This document shows positions 41,546 through 49,773 of a DNA stretch of 64,000 nt, in pieces. Each line of letters opens with the position of its first letter. The stretch's first letter is position 1. The position numbers and the translations under genes were made by a program. This DNA is from CAG-791 sp963650385 (GTDB lineage Bacteria > Bacillota > Clostridia > Lachnospirales > Lachnospiraceae). The stretch covers positions 5,465-69,464 of the forward strand of contig CAVJLL010000009.1 in assembly GCA_963650385.1 (NCBI GenBank), written 5' to 3'. Below the pieces are notes generated by a model that was not told where the DNA came from, ran no database searches, and was given only the letters and a program-made list of their open reading frames with translations.

Positions 41546-42817
41546 ATGAGAGTATTGCTGGTAGGCGGCGGCGGAAGAGAGCATGCGATTGCGGCATCCA
41601 TTGTTAAGTCAAAGCGCGTGGATAAGCTGTACTGTGCACCGGGGAATGCCGGGATTTCGGAGATCGCAGAATGTGTTCCCATCGGTGTCATGGACTTTGA
41701 CGCCCTCATTGCCTTTGCGCAGAAGGAAAAAATTGACCTTACGGTCTGCAGCCAGGACGATCCCCTCTGCGCCGGCATCGTGGATGCCTTTGAGGCGGCG
41801 GGGCTTCGGATCTTCGGAACCAGAAAGAACGCAGCCATCATTGAGGGCAGCAAGGCCTTTTCCAAGGATCTGATGCAAAAATACGGCATTCCCACAGCGG
41901 CTTATGCGACCTTTACGGACCCCGATGCAGCCATTCAGTACCTGGAGAGTGCGTCCTTCCCCATCGTGCTGAAGGCGGACGGCCTTGCACTCGGCAAGGG
42001 CGTGCTGATCTGCGGCACTAGGGAAGAAGCCCAGGAGGGCGTCCGCACGATTATGCTGGACAAGAAGTTCGGCTCGGCAGGAAATGAGCTGGTCATCGAG
42101 GAGTTTATGACGGGACGGGAGGTTTCGGCACTGGCCTTTGTGGACGGGACACATTATCGTCTTATGACGTCCTCACAGGATCATAAACGGGCACTGGACG
42201 GAGACCGCGGACTGAATACCGGAGGAATGGGAACCTTTTCTCCGAGTCCGTTTTTCACGCCGGAGATCGAGCAGCAGTGCCGGGAAACCATCTTCCAGCC
42301 GACAGTGGATGCCATGCGCAGGGAAGGCCGGGAGTTTAAGGGTGTCCTGTATTTTGGCCTGATGCTGACGGCAGACGGACCGAAGGTGGTGGAGTACAAC
42401 ACGCGCTTTGGCGATCCGGAGACGCAGGTTGTGCTGCCGAGAATGGAAACCGACATCATTGACGTGTTCGAGGCCTGCATGGACGGCACGCTGGATCAGC
42501 TGGAGCTGAAGTTCACGGACAATGCGGCTGTCTGCGTGGTTCTTGCAAGCGGCGGTTATCCGGAGGCCTATGAGAAGGGCAAGAAGATTGAGGGCCTGGA
42601 CCGGCTCCGGGAGGAGAAGGACGTGTACTGCTTCCACGCCGGCACGAAGATGGATGCAGACGGAAACGTTGTGACGAGCGGCGGGCGTGTCCTGGGCGTG
42701 ACGGCACTGGATGAGACACTCCAGAAGGCACGGGCCAGAGCCTATGAGGCGGTAGGGCTCGTCACCTTTGAAAAGGCGTACTATCGCCACGATATCGGCA
42801 AGGCAATTGATGAGTGA
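41546..42817 (+). CDS. purD: Phosphoribosylamine--glycine ligase
   Basis: ATP-grasp GAR synthetase, 423 residues. VLLVGGGGREHAIA at the start, LKADGLALGKGVLIC in the ATP-grasp core, SSQDHKRALDGDRGLNTGGMG and EYNTRFGDPETQVVLPRM at the active site. Last gene of the pur run; a repeat copy follows the stop. purC, purF and purH are not in the window. Confidence 0.96.
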   Translation: MRVLLVGGGGREHAIAASIVKSKRVDKLYCAPGNAGISEIAECVPIGVMDFDALIAFAQKEKIDLTVCSQDDPLCAGIVDAFEAAGLRIFGTRKNAAIIEGSKAFSKDLMQKYGIPTAAYATFTDPDAAIQYLESASFPIVLKADGLALGKGVLICGTREEAQEGVRTIMLDKKFGSAGNELVIEEFMTGREVSALAFVDGTHYRLMTSSQDHKRALDGDRGLNTGGMGTFSPSPFFTPEIEQQCRETIFQPTVDAMRREGREFKGVLYFGLMLTADGPKVVEYNTRFGDPETQVVLPRMETDIIDVFEACMDGTLDQLELKFTDNAAVCVVLASGGYPEAYEKGKKIEGLDRLREEKDVYCFHAGTKMDADGNVVTSGGRVLGVTALDETLQKARARAYEAVGLVTFEKAYYRHDIGKAIDE

Positions 42818-42820
42818 AGT

Positions 42821-42857
42821 GTAACAGTTCACTCGCCAGCCGAGCGACAGGGTGGCG
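42821..42857 (+). repeat. Half copy of intergenic repeat family A
   Basis: GTAACAGTTCACTCGCCAGC then CGAGCGACAGGGTGGCG, three bases after the purD stop. Close match to the copies at 49460 and 63926 over 36 bases, after which similarity stops. Confidence 0.65.
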
Positions 42858-42975
42858 CTTAGTGAAGTAATATTTCGGTAACATTTCAAAGGAAAAAGGT
42901 ATTTTTTCTCTGAAAGCTGTGCTATCCTTGTCCTATCTTTGGCCTGCAGTGCCAGAATAAAAACGAGGGGTACCC

Positions 42976-43044
42976 GGCTGTTTGGTCCTGAGCAAAGCAA
43001 ACAGCCCAGACAATGGACAGAATGAAACAGGTCTGTCGGTTTTT
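42976..43044 (+). promoter_or_regulatory. Structured leader / candidate attenuator upstream of the SH3 gene
   Basis: Two consecutive hairpins: GGCTGTTTG/CAAACAGCC (42976-43006), then CAGAC/GTCTG (43007-43035) with TCGG and five T residues behind it. It may be a terminator-type switch. I compared it by eye with the cyclic-di-AMP (ydaO) and cyclic-di-GMP riboswitch cores and saw no match. The gap before it (42858-42975) shows no gene. Confidence 0.35.
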
Positions 43045-43077
43045 GGTGGTACGGTCTGCTCAGAAATGAGGATTATC

Positions 43078-44340
43078 ATGCGTTCAAGATTCAATCGAAT
43101 TCGCACCATGGCAGGAGCTGTTGCCGTGGCTGCAGCGGTGACCTTTGCGCTTCCGGCAGCAGGAACTGCTGTATGGGCGGCAACAGGAACTGTAACAGGC
43201 AGTGACATTAATGTGAGAAGTGAGGCGAGCTCTGACTCCAGTCAGGTCGGAACCGTTACAACCGGTGACGTTGTCACGGTCGGCGAGACTGCTACCGACA
43301 GCTCGGGAGCAACCTGGTATCAGGTAACACTGAGCAACGGCACTACCGGATATGTCAGAGGAGACTTCCTTACGGTGGATGAGTCGTCGGATGAGACGGA
43401 TGCAGCAGCGGATGATGCTTCTGCAGATGCATCCACAGAGGAAGATCAGAGCACAGATCAGGCGGCTGCGGATGCAGCAGCTGCAGCAGAGCAGGATACC
43501 GGCGGATATCAGGTTGTGCTCGCTCCGGATGAAAACGGAACGGATACCTATTATCTGTACGACAACAATGCCGGACAGCGGATGAAGATTTCGGACATTG
43601 ACAAGCTTCAGGACGATGTCACAGCAGCCAATGAGCAGGCTGCTTCCGTGAAGAAGACCTACACGGTTCTTGTCATTGTGCTGGCAGCAGCGGCTGCAAT
43701 TCTTCTCATCGGCGTCATTGTACTGGTGATTAAGCTCCGCGATGTGGCGGCTAACGGACGCAGAGAGCGTGACCTGACCATGGAGCGCAGAGATCAGAGA
43801 AGGAACGATCACCGTGCGGACAGCGTGGAGTCCCTCAGAAGACCCAGGGGCGAACAGGCATCCCGCAGCGGACGCGGCCGGGACGATGCCTATTCGTCAC
43901 TGAACACGAGAAGAGTGGAAAGAGACGGCGCGGGAAGAGACAGAGATGCAAGAAGAGCACCGGCAGCGGACAGACGTCCCGTAAGACCGGCTGCGCAGCA
44001 GGACGGATACGCTGCAAGACCGGCCACGCGTCCTGCAGCACCGGCAAGAGACGGTGAGGTGCGTACGGCCCGTCCGGCAGCCCGCCCTGCAGCAGAGGCA
44101 CCGGCAAGACGCGCGGCAGAGCCTGCCCGTTCCGTGGCCGATGGTGAGGCACCGGTACGGCGCGCAGCACGTCCTGCAGCACCGGCAAGAGACGGTGAGG
44201 CACGTACGGCTCGTCCGGCAGCCCGCCCCGCGGCAGAGGCACCGGCAAGACGCAGCGCAGAGGCAGCACGACCTGCAGCCAAGAATTTTGCAGATGATGA
44301 TTTCGATTATGATTTCCTGAAGCTGGATGATGCGGATTGA
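43078..44340 (+). CDS. Membrane-anchored SH3-domain surface protein with Arg/Ala/Pro-rich tail
   Basis: 420 residues. Signal peptide about 1-35 (ending AGTAVWAA), a bacterial SH3 domain about 37-100 (GSDINVRSEASSDS and TGYVRGDFL), an Asp/Ala/Glu-rich linker, a membrane helix near residues 199-220 (TYTVLVIVLAAAAAILLIGV), then about 190 cytoplasmic residues very rich in Arg, Pro and Ala with repeated ARPAAPARDGE and ARPAARPAAEAPARR. SH3 outside and a basic tail inside suggest a cell-wall sensor or anchor. ATG 43078 is preceded by GAGG. Confidence 0.8.
   Translation: MRSRFNRIRTMAGAVAVAAAVTFALPAAGTAVWAATGTVTGSDINVRSEASSDSSQVGTVTTGDVVTVGETATDSSGATWYQVTLSNGTTGYVRGDFLTVDESSDETDAAADDASADASTEEDQSTDQAAADAAAAAEQDTGGYQVVLAPDENGTDTYYLYDNNAGQRMKISDIDKLQDDVTAANEQAASVKKTYTVLVIVLAAAAAILLIGVIVLVIKLRDVAANGRRERDLTMERRDQRRNDHRADSVESLRRPRGEQASRSGRGRDDAYSSLNTRRVERDGAGRDRDARRAPAADRRPVRPAAQQDGYAARPATRPAAPARDGEVRTARPAARPAAEAPARRAAEPARSVADGEAPVRRAARPAAPARDGEARTARPAARPAAEAPARRSAEAARPAAKNFADDDFDYDFLKLDDAD
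44029..44253 (+). repeat. Internal coding repeat (84-base units, 141-base period)
   Basis: Units at 44029-44112 and 44170-44253 are almost identical at the nucleotide level and encode PAAPARDGE..RTARPAARPAAEAPARR twice. A recent duplication within the SH3 protein's basic tail. Confidence 0.8.
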
Positions 44341-44381
44341 GCAGATTTCCGGACTGAAAACGTTATAGTGCAGCGTGATGG

Positions 44382-44428
44382 TTGCTGATGGGTGCCGTGT
44401 GTTATATAATGCGTAACACACGGCACCC
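44382..44428 (+). promoter_or_regulatory. Promoter inside a 39-bp palindrome, upstream of the GntR-clpC operon
   Basis: TTGCTG at 44382-44387, a 17-base spacer and TATAAT at 44405-44410. The -10 lies in the central loop of an inverted repeat with 15-base perfect arms GGGTGCCGTGTGTTA / TAACACACGGCACCC (44390-44404 and 44414-44428). This looks like the operator of the downstream GntR regulator. A terminator role for the previous gene is possible but there is no T run. Confidence 0.7.
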
Positions 44429-44469
44429 GGCGTTTATCCGGATGCCGGTTATCGTAGAAAGGATGGGCG

Positions 44470-44883
44470 ATGGATATGCTGATTGAAATTGATTTCAGCA
44501 GTGATGAGGCGATCTACCATCAGCTGTGCAGTCAGATCATTCTGGGAATTGCAACCTCGCGGTATACGGAGGGACAGGTGCTGCCGTCGGTGCGGCAGCT
44601 GGCCGATGAAATCGGCATTAACATGCACACCGTCAATAAGGCCTATTCGGTGCTCAAGCAGGAGGGCTTCGTTAAGGTTGACCGCCGCAGGGGAGCCGTG
44701 ATCGCGGTGGACTCGAACAAGCAGCGCGCAATCGAGGCGGTCCGCTCCAAGCTGAGCGAGGCTGTGGCGGAGGCTTTGTGCCGGGGACTTACCAGAGAAG
44801 AAATGCACGGCCTGGTTGATGAGGTCTTCAACGAATACGAATCCTGGATTGCGGCAGCTGCAGAAGAAGACGAGGAAGAATGA
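44470..44883 (+). CDS. GntR family regulator, small YtrA-type
   Basis: 137 residues, without the long ligand domain of other GntR families. The winged helix covers about residues 10-80: AIYHQLCSQIILGIATSRY, VLPSVRQLADEIGINMHTVNKAY, LKQEGFVKVDRRRGAV. A short helical C-terminus follows. It lies 63 bases ahead of clpC and downstream of the palindromic promoter, so it likely represses itself and clpC. Confidence 0.9.
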   Translation: MDMLIEIDFSSDEAIYHQLCSQIILGIATSRYTEGQVLPSVRQLADEIGINMHTVNKAYSVLKQEGFVKVDRRRGAVIAVDSNKQRAIEAVRSKLSEAVAEALCRGLTREEMHGLVDEVFNEYESWIAAAAEEDEEE

Positions 44884-44945
44884 TGTGATGCCAGGGGGCA
44901 AAAGATCTATTGCCCCAGCATCGTTACAGGCATAGGAGGACATGT

Positions 44946-47426
44946 ATGGGCATTCCCTATACAAAAAATGCAGAAGAGGTGCTGCGTCTTGCAAAAGAGG
45001 CGGCTGTGGAGAACGGCAGCAGCTATGTGGGTACGGAGCATCTGCTCCTGGGACTGCTCCGGGAGCCGGAGGGTGTTGCCTCACAGGTTCTGAAAATCAA
45101 TGAGATTACCGAGGAGAAGCTGGGGGATCTGCTGGCGACGCTCCGCCCGGAAAAGGGAAGGACGGCCGTACTGGACCGGGAAGGCTTCTCGCCAAGACTC
45201 CAGGACATTCTGGACGGGGCGAGGGAGCTGGCAGAAGAGGAGTACCATGCCAGGGAGATTGGAACGGAATACCTTCTGATGGCGGTCATCCTGGAGCGGC
45301 AGAATGTAGCTGTGAAGCTGATGGAGGCGGCCGGAGCCAATATTTCCAAGATCTATTTTGAAGTGCTGGCAGCGATGGGCGTCAACCTTCAGGAGCACCG
45401 GCATGATCTGCAGCCGGACAGTGCGGGCTCCATGCAGGACCGCGCTCCTTCCGGCATGCTGGAGCAGTACAGCCGCGACCTTACTGCACTGGCGGAGAGC
45501 GGCAGGCTGGATCCGGTGGTGGGAAGAGAGCAGGAGATGCAGCGCGTGACCCAGATTCTTTCCCGCAGAATGAAGAACAACCCGTGTCTCATCGGTGAGC
45601 CGGGTGTCGGCAAGACGGCGATCGTGGAGGGCCTGGCCCAGAGAATCGCCGAGGGACGCGTGCCGGATTCTTTGCGGGGGAAACGCCTTCTGACACTGGA
45701 TCTGTCCGGAATGGTGGCAGGGTCCAAATACCGTGGTGAATTTGAAGAGCGCATCAAGACCGTGATCGAGGAGGTGACGGATCGGGGCGATGTCATCCTC
45801 TTTGTGGATGAGGTGCATACACTGATCGGGGCCGGTGCGGCAGAGGGCTCCATTGATGCCTCCAACATCTTAAAGCCGGCGCTTGCGCGCGGAGAAATCC
45901 AGCTGATCGGAGCAACCACCATCACGGAATACCACAAATATGTGGAGAGAGATGCGGCTCTGGAGCGCAGATTCCAGCCGGTGACGGTGGAGGAGCCCAC
46001 GGAGCAGGAGACGATTGCCATTCTGCAGGGCGTGGTTCCCGGCTATGAGAAGCATCACGGCGTGACGGTAAGCCCGGAAGCCATCGAGGAGGCTGTGCGG
46101 CTGTCGCAGAGATACATCAATGACAGAAATCTGCCGGATAAGGCCATTGATGTCATCGATGAAGCCTGCGCTGCCGTTCGACTGAAAAAGCCGGCGAAGA
46201 GGACCGATCCTTTGGAGCAGCTGGAAAAGAAGCTGGCGCAGGAGGACGAGAAGCTGGCTATGGCAGCGGCGTCCGGAAATGTTCGAACCGCCAGAAGTGC
46301 CCGGAGAAAATACGAGCAGCTCCGCGCCGAGTACGACGCGCTTTTGGAGACGAATGCTGCGCCGGAGGATGAGAAGAGACCGGTGGTGATGCCGGAGGAT
46401 GTTGCCGGTGTGATTTCCGTCTGGTCTAAGGTGCCGGTAAAGCGTCTCACGGAACGGGAGAGTGAACGCCTCCTTCGCCTGGAGAGTGTATTGCATAAGC
46501 GTGTGATCGGGCAGGCGGATGCGGTGGCGGCCGTTGCAAAGGCCGTACGAAGAGGGCGTGTCGGCCTGCAGGATCCGCACCGCCCCATCGGCTCGTTCCT
46601 CTTCCTGGGACCGACCGGCGTCGGCAAGACAGAGCTTGCAAAGGCTCTGGCGGAAGCAGTGTTCGGCGATGAAAAGAGCATGATCCGTGTGGACATGTCG
46701 GAATACATGGAGCAGTACGCAGTCTCCAAGATGATCGGTTCAGCGCCGGGATATGTGGGCTACGATGAGGGCGGACAGCTCACGGACAAGGTCCGCAAGA
46801 ATCCCTATTCGGTTGTCCTGTTCGATGAGATTGAAAAGGCCAATCCGGATGTATTCAATGTCCTCCTGCAGATTCTGGACGAGGGACATCTGACGGATTC
46901 CAAGGGACGAAAGGTGAGCTTCCGTAATACCATCATCATCATGACCTCCAATGTGGGCGCGAGGAACATTGTGGATGCGCGCAGCATCGGTTTTTCCTCC
47001 AAGCCGACCAAGGAGCAGGAGTACGAGAAGATGCAGGAGGGCGTCATGGCAGAGGTGCGGAAGATGTTCCGGCCGGAATTCATCAACCGCATTGACGGCA
47101 TAGAGGTGTTCCATGCCCTCAGCCACGAGGAGCTTCTGAAAATTACTGCGCTTTTGTGCAATGAGCTCGGTGCAAGGGCAAAGGAACAGATGGGAATTAC
47201 GCTTCGCTTCACACCGGCTCTTAAAGAGCACATCACCGGCAAATACGCTGATCCGAAGATGGGCGCAAGGCCGCTGCGCCGGGCTGTTCAGACCGTGATT
47301 GAGGATGAGCTGGCGCTGCGCCTTCTGTCGGAGGAATTTAAGGAAGGGGATCATGTCGTGATCGGCTTCCGGGGCGATAAGGTGACCTTTGACAAGGGAA
47401 AGAGCACGCCGGCAAAAACGGCGTAA
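44946..47426 (+). CDS. clpC: ATP-dependent Clp protease ATP-binding subunit ClpC
   Basis: AAA+ unfoldase for ClpP. 826 residues. Two Clp_N repeats in the first 150 residues (VGTEHLLLGLLREPEG, IGTEYLLMAVILER), first Walker A GEPGVGKTA near residue 218, a middle domain with RTARSARRKYEQLRAEYD, second Walker A GPTGVGKTE near residue 555, and a C-terminal D2-small domain. AGGAGG is six bases before ATG 44946. No CtsR, McsA or McsB gene accompanies it, unlike Bacillus; the GntR regulator takes that place. Confidence 0.95.
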   Translation: MGIPYTKNAEEVLRLAKEAAVENGSSYVGTEHLLLGLLREPEGVASQVLKINEITEEKLGDLLATLRPEKGRTAVLDREGFSPRLQDILDGARELAEEEYHAREIGTEYLLMAVILERQNVAVKLMEAAGANISKIYFEVLAAMGVNLQEHRHDLQPDSAGSMQDRAPSGMLEQYSRDLTALAESGRLDPVVGREQEMQRVTQILSRRMKNNPCLIGEPGVGKTAIVEGLAQRIAEGRVPDSLRGKRLLTLDLSGMVAGSKYRGEFEERIKTVIEEVTDRGDVILFVDEVHTLIGAGAAEGSIDASNILKPALARGEIQLIGATTITEYHKYVERDAALERRFQPVTVEEPTEQETIAILQGVVPGYEKHHGVTVSPEAIEEAVRLSQRYINDRNLPDKAIDVIDEACAAVRLKKPAKRTDPLEQLEKKLAQEDEKLAMAAASGNVRTARSARRKYEQLRAEYDALLETNAAPEDEKRPVVMPEDVAGVISVWSKVPVKRLTERESERLLRLESVLHKRVIGQADAVAAVAKAVRRGRVGLQDPHRPIGSFLFLGPTGVGKTELAKALAEAVFGDEKSMIRVDMSEYMEQYAVSKMIGSAPGYVGYDEGGQLTDKVRKNPYSVVLFDEIEKANPDVFNVLLQILDEGHLTDSKGRKVSFRNTIIIMTSNVGARNIVDARSIGFSSKPTKEQEYEKMQEGVMAEVRKMFRPEFINRIDGIEVFHALSHEELLKITALLCNELGARAKEQMGITLRFTPALKEHITGKYADPKMGARPLRRAVQTVIEDELALRLLSEEFKEGDHVVIGFRGDKVTFDKGKSTPAKTA

Positions 47427-47437
47427 CAGGGAACAAG

Positions 47438-48838
47438 ATGGCCAACAGAAAACGGACAACAGCATTTTACTGCAGAGAGTGCGGCTATGAATCCGCCAAG
47501 TGGGTCGGTCAATGTCCGGGGTGCCATGAGTGGAACACAATGGTGGAGGCGCCGGTGCGGATGTCGGCGGTCTCTGCCAAGGGCGCGCAGGCCTTTTCCG
47601 GCAAAGGAGGAGCGCCCGGACTGGGCGGTTTTTCGCGGCCGGTTTCTCTTTCGGAAATTCACGACGAGGGAGAGGTTCGCTGGTCGACCGGTTTTGCTGA
47701 GCTGGACCGCGTGCTGGGCGGAGGCATTGTCAAGGGCTCCATGCTGCTCGTGGGCGGCGATCCCGGCATTGGGAAATCAACACTTTTGCTGCAGGTGACC
47801 GGGAAGCTCGCGGCGGCCGGCCGCAAGGTGATCTATATCAGCGGAGAGGAGTCGCTCCACCAGATCAAGCTCCGCGCAGGACGGGTCGGAACCGTTGGGG
47901 ATTCACTGAAGTTCTACTGTGAGACGGATCTGGAACGGATTACGGAGGCCCTTCTGGAGACAAACCCGGAGCTGGTCGTCATCGATTCGATTCAGACCAT
48001 GAACAATCCGTCGGTGGATGCGGCACCGGGCAGCATTTCACAGGTGCGGGAGACCACTGGGGTTCTGATGCGCCTTGCCAAGCAGACCGGCATTACGATC
48101 TTCATTGTCGGACACGTCACCAAGGAAGGAACGGTGGCAGGACCGCGCGTTCTGGAGCATATGGTGGATACGGTCCTGTATTTTGAAGGCGACCGCTATG
48201 CCTCCTACCGGATTCTGCGCGGGGTCAAAAACCGGTTCGGCTCGACCAACGAGATCGGGCTGTTCGAGATGAAGCGGGAGGGACTCTGTGAGGTGGAGAA
48301 CGCCTCGGAGTATATGCTCTCCGGCCGGCCGGAGAACGCCAGCGGGTCCGTGGTGTCCTGCAGCATGGACGGAACCAGAGCCATGCTGACGGAGGTACAG
48401 GCTCTTGTGTGCAAGACAAATTATGGATTCCCGAAGCGCCAGGCGACGGGAACGGATTATAACCGCGTCAGCCTGCTGATGGCGGTTCTTGAAAAGCGCC
48501 TGGGAATACCGCTGTCGGAATACGATGCCTATGTAAACCTGGCAGGCGGCATCCGGCAGACGGAGCCTGCACTGGACCTTGGAATCGCACTTGCCATTCT
48601 CTCGAGCTACCGGGGAATCCCTGTGGGAGATAAAACGGTGGCCTTTGGCGAGGTGGGACTTTCCGGCGAGGTTCGTATGGTTACCATGGCGGATCTGCGG
48701 CTTCAGGAGGCGGCCAAGCTCGGCTTTGATACAGTGATTCTGCCAGCCAGCAATCAAAGAGAGGTGAAGAAGCCGGAGGGCGTGCGCGTCATCGGCATCC
48801 GAAGCCTGCAGGAGGCTGCAGAGTTTCTGAGCAGATAA
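47438..48838 (+). CDS. radA: DNA repair protein RadA
   Basis: Recombination helper, 466 residues. N-terminal zinc finger (CRECGYESAKWVGQCPGCHEW, given here in order of its four cysteines at about 11, 14, 25 and 28), RecA-like core with Walker A GGDPGIGKST near residue 107, the RadA-specific KNRFGSTNEIG motif, and a C-terminal Lon-protease-like domain (YVNLAGGI and DLGIALAILSS). Starts 11 bases after clpC, so likely the same operon. Confidence 0.95.
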   Translation: MANRKRTTAFYCRECGYESAKWVGQCPGCHEWNTMVEAPVRMSAVSAKGAQAFSGKGGAPGLGGFSRPVSLSEIHDEGEVRWSTGFAELDRVLGGGIVKGSMLLVGGDPGIGKSTLLLQVTGKLAAAGRKVIYISGEESLHQIKLRAGRVGTVGDSLKFYCETDLERITEALLETNPELVVIDSIQTMNNPSVDAAPGSISQVRETTGVLMRLAKQTGITIFIVGHVTKEGTVAGPRVLEHMVDTVLYFEGDRYASYRILRGVKNRFGSTNEIGLFEMKREGLCEVENASEYMLSGRPENASGSVVSCSMDGTRAMLTEVQALVCKTNYGFPKRQATGTDYNRVSLLMAVLEKRLGIPLSEYDAYVNLAGGIRQTEPALDLGIALAILSSYRGIPVGDKTVAFGEVGLSGEVRMVTMADLRLQEAAKLGFDTVILPASNQREVKKPEGVRVIGIRSLQEAAEFLSR

Positions 48839-48840
48839 AC

Positions 48841-49458
48841 ATGAATATAAGGATTGCGCCGCAATCCTTAAAATGCAGCATGAATATGGATTACGGAATT
48901 ATGTTTCTGAAAAAAACGGCGCAGTACCTTCTGAAGCCGCTGACCTTTCTGCCGTCGGTTCTGGTGATGATCATGATCTTTCAGTTCTCATCACAGAACG
49001 CGGAGGCGTCCTCGCTGGAGAGCACGGCTCTGACGGAGCGGATTGTGCATGCCATCAATTACCGGCTGCAGATGAACTGGACGCCGGCACAGCAGGCCCT
49101 CTATGTTGAGCAGGGCGAGTTCTATGTGCGCAAGCTCGCGCATTTCAGCGAGTATGCACTGCTGGGACTGTGCCTGGCCATACCGCTTTATGCCTATCGC
49201 ATCCGAAAGGGGTGGCTGGTTCTTACTGCACAGGCCATCTGCAGTGCCTACGCTGCACTGGACGAGTTTCATCAATGCTTCTCGCCGGGGCGTTCGCCGC
49301 AGGTGCGGGATGTTCTCATTGACAGCGCAGGTGCGCTGACCGGCATTCTGATCGGCTGGCTCATTTCCCATATCATGGCCCGAACGATCTTCCGGCCGCT
49401 GTCGCTGGAGAAGGAACGCAAAATCCGGGATGCCTATTACCGCGACCATCCGGAGTGA
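48841..49458 (+). CDS. VanZ-like membrane protein
   Basis: Up to 205 residues. Membrane helices at about 30-50, 95-120 (FYVRKLAHFSEYALLGLCLAIPL) and two more; the signature KLAHFSEYALLG, AALDEFHQCFSPGR and VRDVLIDSAGALTG is that of the VanZ family. The start is uncertain: ATG 48841 follows the radA stop by two bases but has no clear ribosome site, and ATG 48901 is the last Met before the conserved part. A 23-base palindrome lies inside the early coding region. Function unknown; VanZ proteins are linked to glycopeptide and antimicrobial response. Confidence 0.82.
   Translation: MNIRIAPQSLKCSMNMDYGIMFLKKTAQYLLKPLTFLPSVLVMIMIFQFSSQNAEASSLESTALTERIVHAINYRLQMNWTPAQQALYVEQGEFYVRKLAHFSEYALLGLCLAIPLYAYRIRKGWLVLTAQAICSAYAALDEFHQCFSPGRSPQVRDVLIDSAGALTGILIGWLISHIMARTIFRPLSLEKERKIRDAYYRDHPE
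48848..48870 (+). repeat. Near-perfect 23-base palindrome at the vanZ-like start
   Basis: TAAGGATTGCG and CGCAATCCTTA around one C. It contains AGGATTGCG, also seen in family B copies at 34559 and 58493. If ATG 48841 is not the start, this would be a leader hairpin. Confidence 0.55.
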
Positions 49459-49459
49459 A

Positions 49460-49496
49460 GACGCCACCCTGTCGTGGCTGGCGAATGTACTGTAAC
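49460..49496 (-). repeat. Half copy of intergenic repeat family A (minus orientation)
   Basis: On the minus strand it reads GTTACAGTACATTCGCCAGC then CACGACAGGGTGGCGTC. It starts two bases after the vanZ-like stop and about 15 bases before the tRNA-Trp promoter. Confidence 0.65.
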
Positions 49497-49512
49497 AAAA
49501 TTCCGGATGCCC

Positions 49513-49541
49513 TTGTTTTTTAAGAAACAGGGTGTTATAAT
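49513..49541 (+). promoter_or_regulatory. Promoter of tRNA-Trp
   Basis: TTGTTT, 17-base spacer, TATAAT. About 110 bases of leader separate it from the tRNA and contain a CGAGTC/GACTCG stem. Confidence 0.7.
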
Positions 49542-49651
49542 CGGCGAGTCGGTTTGAGAGAGCAACCCGGTGACTCGATGATGATTGAGGTGCGCGGATG
49601 CTGCGAATGCCGATCGGAGGCGGTCTGCGGATTGCAGCCGGAACAATATAC

Positions 49652-49723
49652 AGAGGTGTCGTCGAAGGGCTAAGACTGCGGTCTCCAAAACCGCCAATGG
49701 GGGTTCGAATCCCTCCACCTCTG
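49652..49723 (+). tRNA. tRNA-Trp (anticodon CCA)
   Basis: Acceptor stem AGAGGTG/CACCTCT, anticodon stem GCGGT/ACCGC with loop CTCCAAA and anticodon CCA, T arm GGGGG-TTCGAAT-CCCTC, discriminator G. The D arm pairs weakly (GTC/GAC with one mismatch). CCA is not encoded. trpS is at 9487. Confidence 0.88.
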
Positions 49724-49737
49724 CTCATAAAATGATC

Positions 49738-49773
49738 GGGAAGCGGCTGAAATGGCTCGCTTCCCATTTTTTT
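49738..49773 (+). terminator. Rho-independent terminator of tRNA-Trp
   Basis: GGGAAGCG and CGCTTCCC around 12 bases, followed by A and seven T residues. Confidence 0.88.

Noticed and set aside
44341..44945. CtsR or CIRCE box upstream of clpC
   Set aside because: Neither the CtsR heptad repeat nor the CIRCE inverted repeat is present; the palindrome has a different sequence.
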